Assembly: GCA_025765615.1 (NCBI GenBank)
Contig: JAIVFJ010000406.1
Span: 17,501 to 46,448 of the forward strand
Reading direction: 5' to 3'
From: Zopfochytrium polystomum
Lineage: Eukaryota; Chytridiomycota; Chytridiomycetes; Chytridiales; Chytridiaceae
DNA: 28,948 bases
The position numbers were made by a program, and so were the translations under genes. Shown here one piece after another: positions 27,371 to 28,948 of this stretch; the first letter of the stretch is position 1; each line of letters opens with the position of its first letter. The notes under the pieces were generated by a model. The model ran no database searches. It saw only the letters and a program-made list of their open reading frames with translations, and had not been told where the DNA came from.

Positions 27371-28948
27371 CTACCACACCAACCACCTCCGTCTTGAGCG
27401 AGAACCAGATTTCTCCTTCTTCCTCTGAGATGCAAATTGTATGGAAAAGAGCGCCACAAAGGTACACGCCCAGAAGAACAGATACGCTGATGCAGAGCTC
27501 ACTGTGATAACGCTCTCCCAACCTAGAGTGGCCTGCAACAGCCCCCACGCATTTCCTGCTCGTGGATCACATGAAGGAAAATTCCTAAAGAAACAGCTTT
27601 AAAATACCAAAGAAAGAAAGCTGGGGCAACGCACCATACCACCGTTCGAACATCGAAATCAATCACATTTTTCCGCAAAATGCCCACCCGGTAGAGCCAC
27701 TCATTTCTTTGAAATCCACGGACAGACCTCGCAAAGAGCCCGCTGCATAGAACCAGAAGAGCTGGTGAGGCGAAGGTGAGGAAACTATCTTGGGATATAA
27801 GCGTGCTGGCAAAGTACAAAAGCCACGCCAACACTGGCCCCGCAAGCAATTCCTGAGAACCCAGACACGCCAAGAGACGAGGGGTCACTTGGTGCGACCA
27901 TCTTCATGAATTTGGTTCGGAAATTAGTTCCAAGGCGTAAAAGACGGTGGTTCCATACCCCTCCAAGCACGACAATTGCAACAACGCCCTCTCGAACAAG
28001 TGTGACAAAGGGAATCAGAAATATTAATAATCGACCCGATTTGAGTAAGCCACTGTTGTTTTCGCTGGATGCAGGCATCATCTTGGGAGTTTTTGGTGCT
28101 GGACTTTGGTCAACATCATTGTGAACGGTATCGGCTTTGATTTGCATTTGACGTGATGGCGCATGGTCCTGCAGATCTCTGCACTGCTTCCACAGCTCCG
28201 TCACGCCCATTTGGGTCATTGTCAATCAACGCATGCCAGTTGCCGTGGGCGTAGGATGGAACCGAAAGAAGTCGAGGTGCGGTGCAGATGGTGTCGGTCT
28301 GGCAACCATATGGCCAGTAACAACATTGTGCCAGCCTTGAGCTGGCTGTCGGGGTGAAAGATACTCAACATATGCTGGAGGTGCGAGTTCATCTGGGGCT
28401 GTTGGGGACACTGGCTGAAGTGGCAGGGATTCCGCATGCTCAGGATCAATTTCAGGCGATGGTGGCGACATGGCAAAAGACGGGTTCGTTGATGGCTGAG
28501 GATGATAGACAGGGTTTTGGGTGTCCGGTGAAAGCTCTTGAAGATGTTCAGGCTCCAGACGGTTGTCTTGATGTTCTTGGAAAGGTTGCAACAGGTTTGT
28601 TGGCAGAGCCTGCGCTGAAATATCTGTGGCTCTTTGCGGTTCCACTTGCAATGAGGAATCGCGCTCTCTTCCTCCATACTGTAACAAATGTAAGGACACC
28701 ACTGATCGACCTTTTGATGCAATGTTGCCGGCGGTGGAAAAGTTCCTCACGACAACAGGATGAATGAAGAAGAGGACGAGAAAGCTGAGGAGCAAGGATT
28801 CTGCTAAACTAAACTGCTCTCCAGATATGCTCAATGAAAATCCTGCAAGAAAGGAGAGGTTTTTATAAAAAGCCACACAAACGGCCTGCTTACCACAGAT
28901 TGGTGGCATACTTGATCCAAACTGCAACAATTGCGACGCCGACAGAGA
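27371..28948 (-). pseudogene. FTR1: FTR1-like high-affinity iron permease, degraded and cut by the right edge
   Basis: FTR1 permeases move Fe3+ through the plasma membrane together with a multicopper oxidase. Reading down the minus strand: a hydrophobic exon ending at 28894 (VAIVAVWIKYATNLW), a 51-bp GT-AG intron, FIEHIWRAV then a TAG at 28811-28809; in another frame SLAESLLLSFLVLFF; a long Pro/Gln-rich loop; LIFLIPFVTLVREGVVAIVV (REG codons near 27994); an intron; PSDPSSLGVSG and GIACGASVGVAF; in another frame GLFARSVRGFQRNEW and FDVRTVVW; and in a third segment NAWGLLQATLGWE before a TAG at 27373-27371. These match the order of FTR1 segments. The REGLE motif reads REGVV, so its iron-binding Glu is absent, and at least two frame changes and one stop have no intron to explain them. 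The join into the last segment is also out of phase. The 5' part, including the first RE-LE motif, lies outside the window. Confidence 0.72.

Overview
The window looks like a stretch of nuclear chromosome from a fungus, probably an early-diverging (chytrid-like) one. Supporting this are many short GT-AG introns (about 50-170 bp, several with CTAAC- or CTGAC-like branch points), a fungal-type SWIRM protein, a mitochondrial-type 5-aminolevulinate synthase with CP heme-regulatory motifs, a eukaryotic cytosolic isoleucyl-tRNA synthetase and FTR1-type iron permease sequence. The lineage below 'fungus' is inference. There is no operon structure, no phage, and no CRISPR array or insertion sequence.

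Layout. 1-1579 (+): a five-exon SWIRM-domain protein, possibly running off the left edge. 2626-6378 (+): one very long low-complexity open frame (1250 aa) of unknown function. 6379-8940: no confident gene; it holds two diverged copies of a dispersed repeat, a possible minus-strand exon, and long CT/GT and CA microsatellites. 8944-9689 (+): a short-chain dehydrogenase broken by two frameshifts and two stops. 9726-12080: only weak, small multi-exon candidates. 12081-13775 (+): an F-box/LRR-like protein whose first exon is not resolved. 14421-18294 (+): cytosolic isoleucyl-tRNA synthetase in nine exons, with one apparent 1-nt frameshift close to the C-terminus. 18772-19590 (+): a degraded Rossmann-like gene that lacks an ATG. 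20363-20809 (+): a two-exon small secreted cysteine-rich protein. 21119-23400 (+): intact 5-aminolevulinate synthase in five exons. 23784-25721 (-): a 645-aa protein with an N-myristoylation-like start and a cysteine-rich segment. 27371-28948 (-): an FTR1-like iron permease with several lesions, running off the right edge.

The genes do not form an obvious pathway. The recognisable ones are housekeeping (tRNA charging, first step of heme synthesis), chromatin-related (SWIRM), protein turnover (F-box), and secretion or transport. The most striking pattern is quality: SWIRM, F-box, HEM1 and the secreted-protein gene can be read without damage, while the SDR, Rossmann-like and FTR1-like genes each carry several frame lesions and IleRS carries one. 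Either three neighbours are real pseudogenes or the assembly has clustered indel errors. Loss of a key Glu in the FTR1 REGLE motif argues for real decay in that gene. I found no clear new biological system; the best leads are listed as findings.
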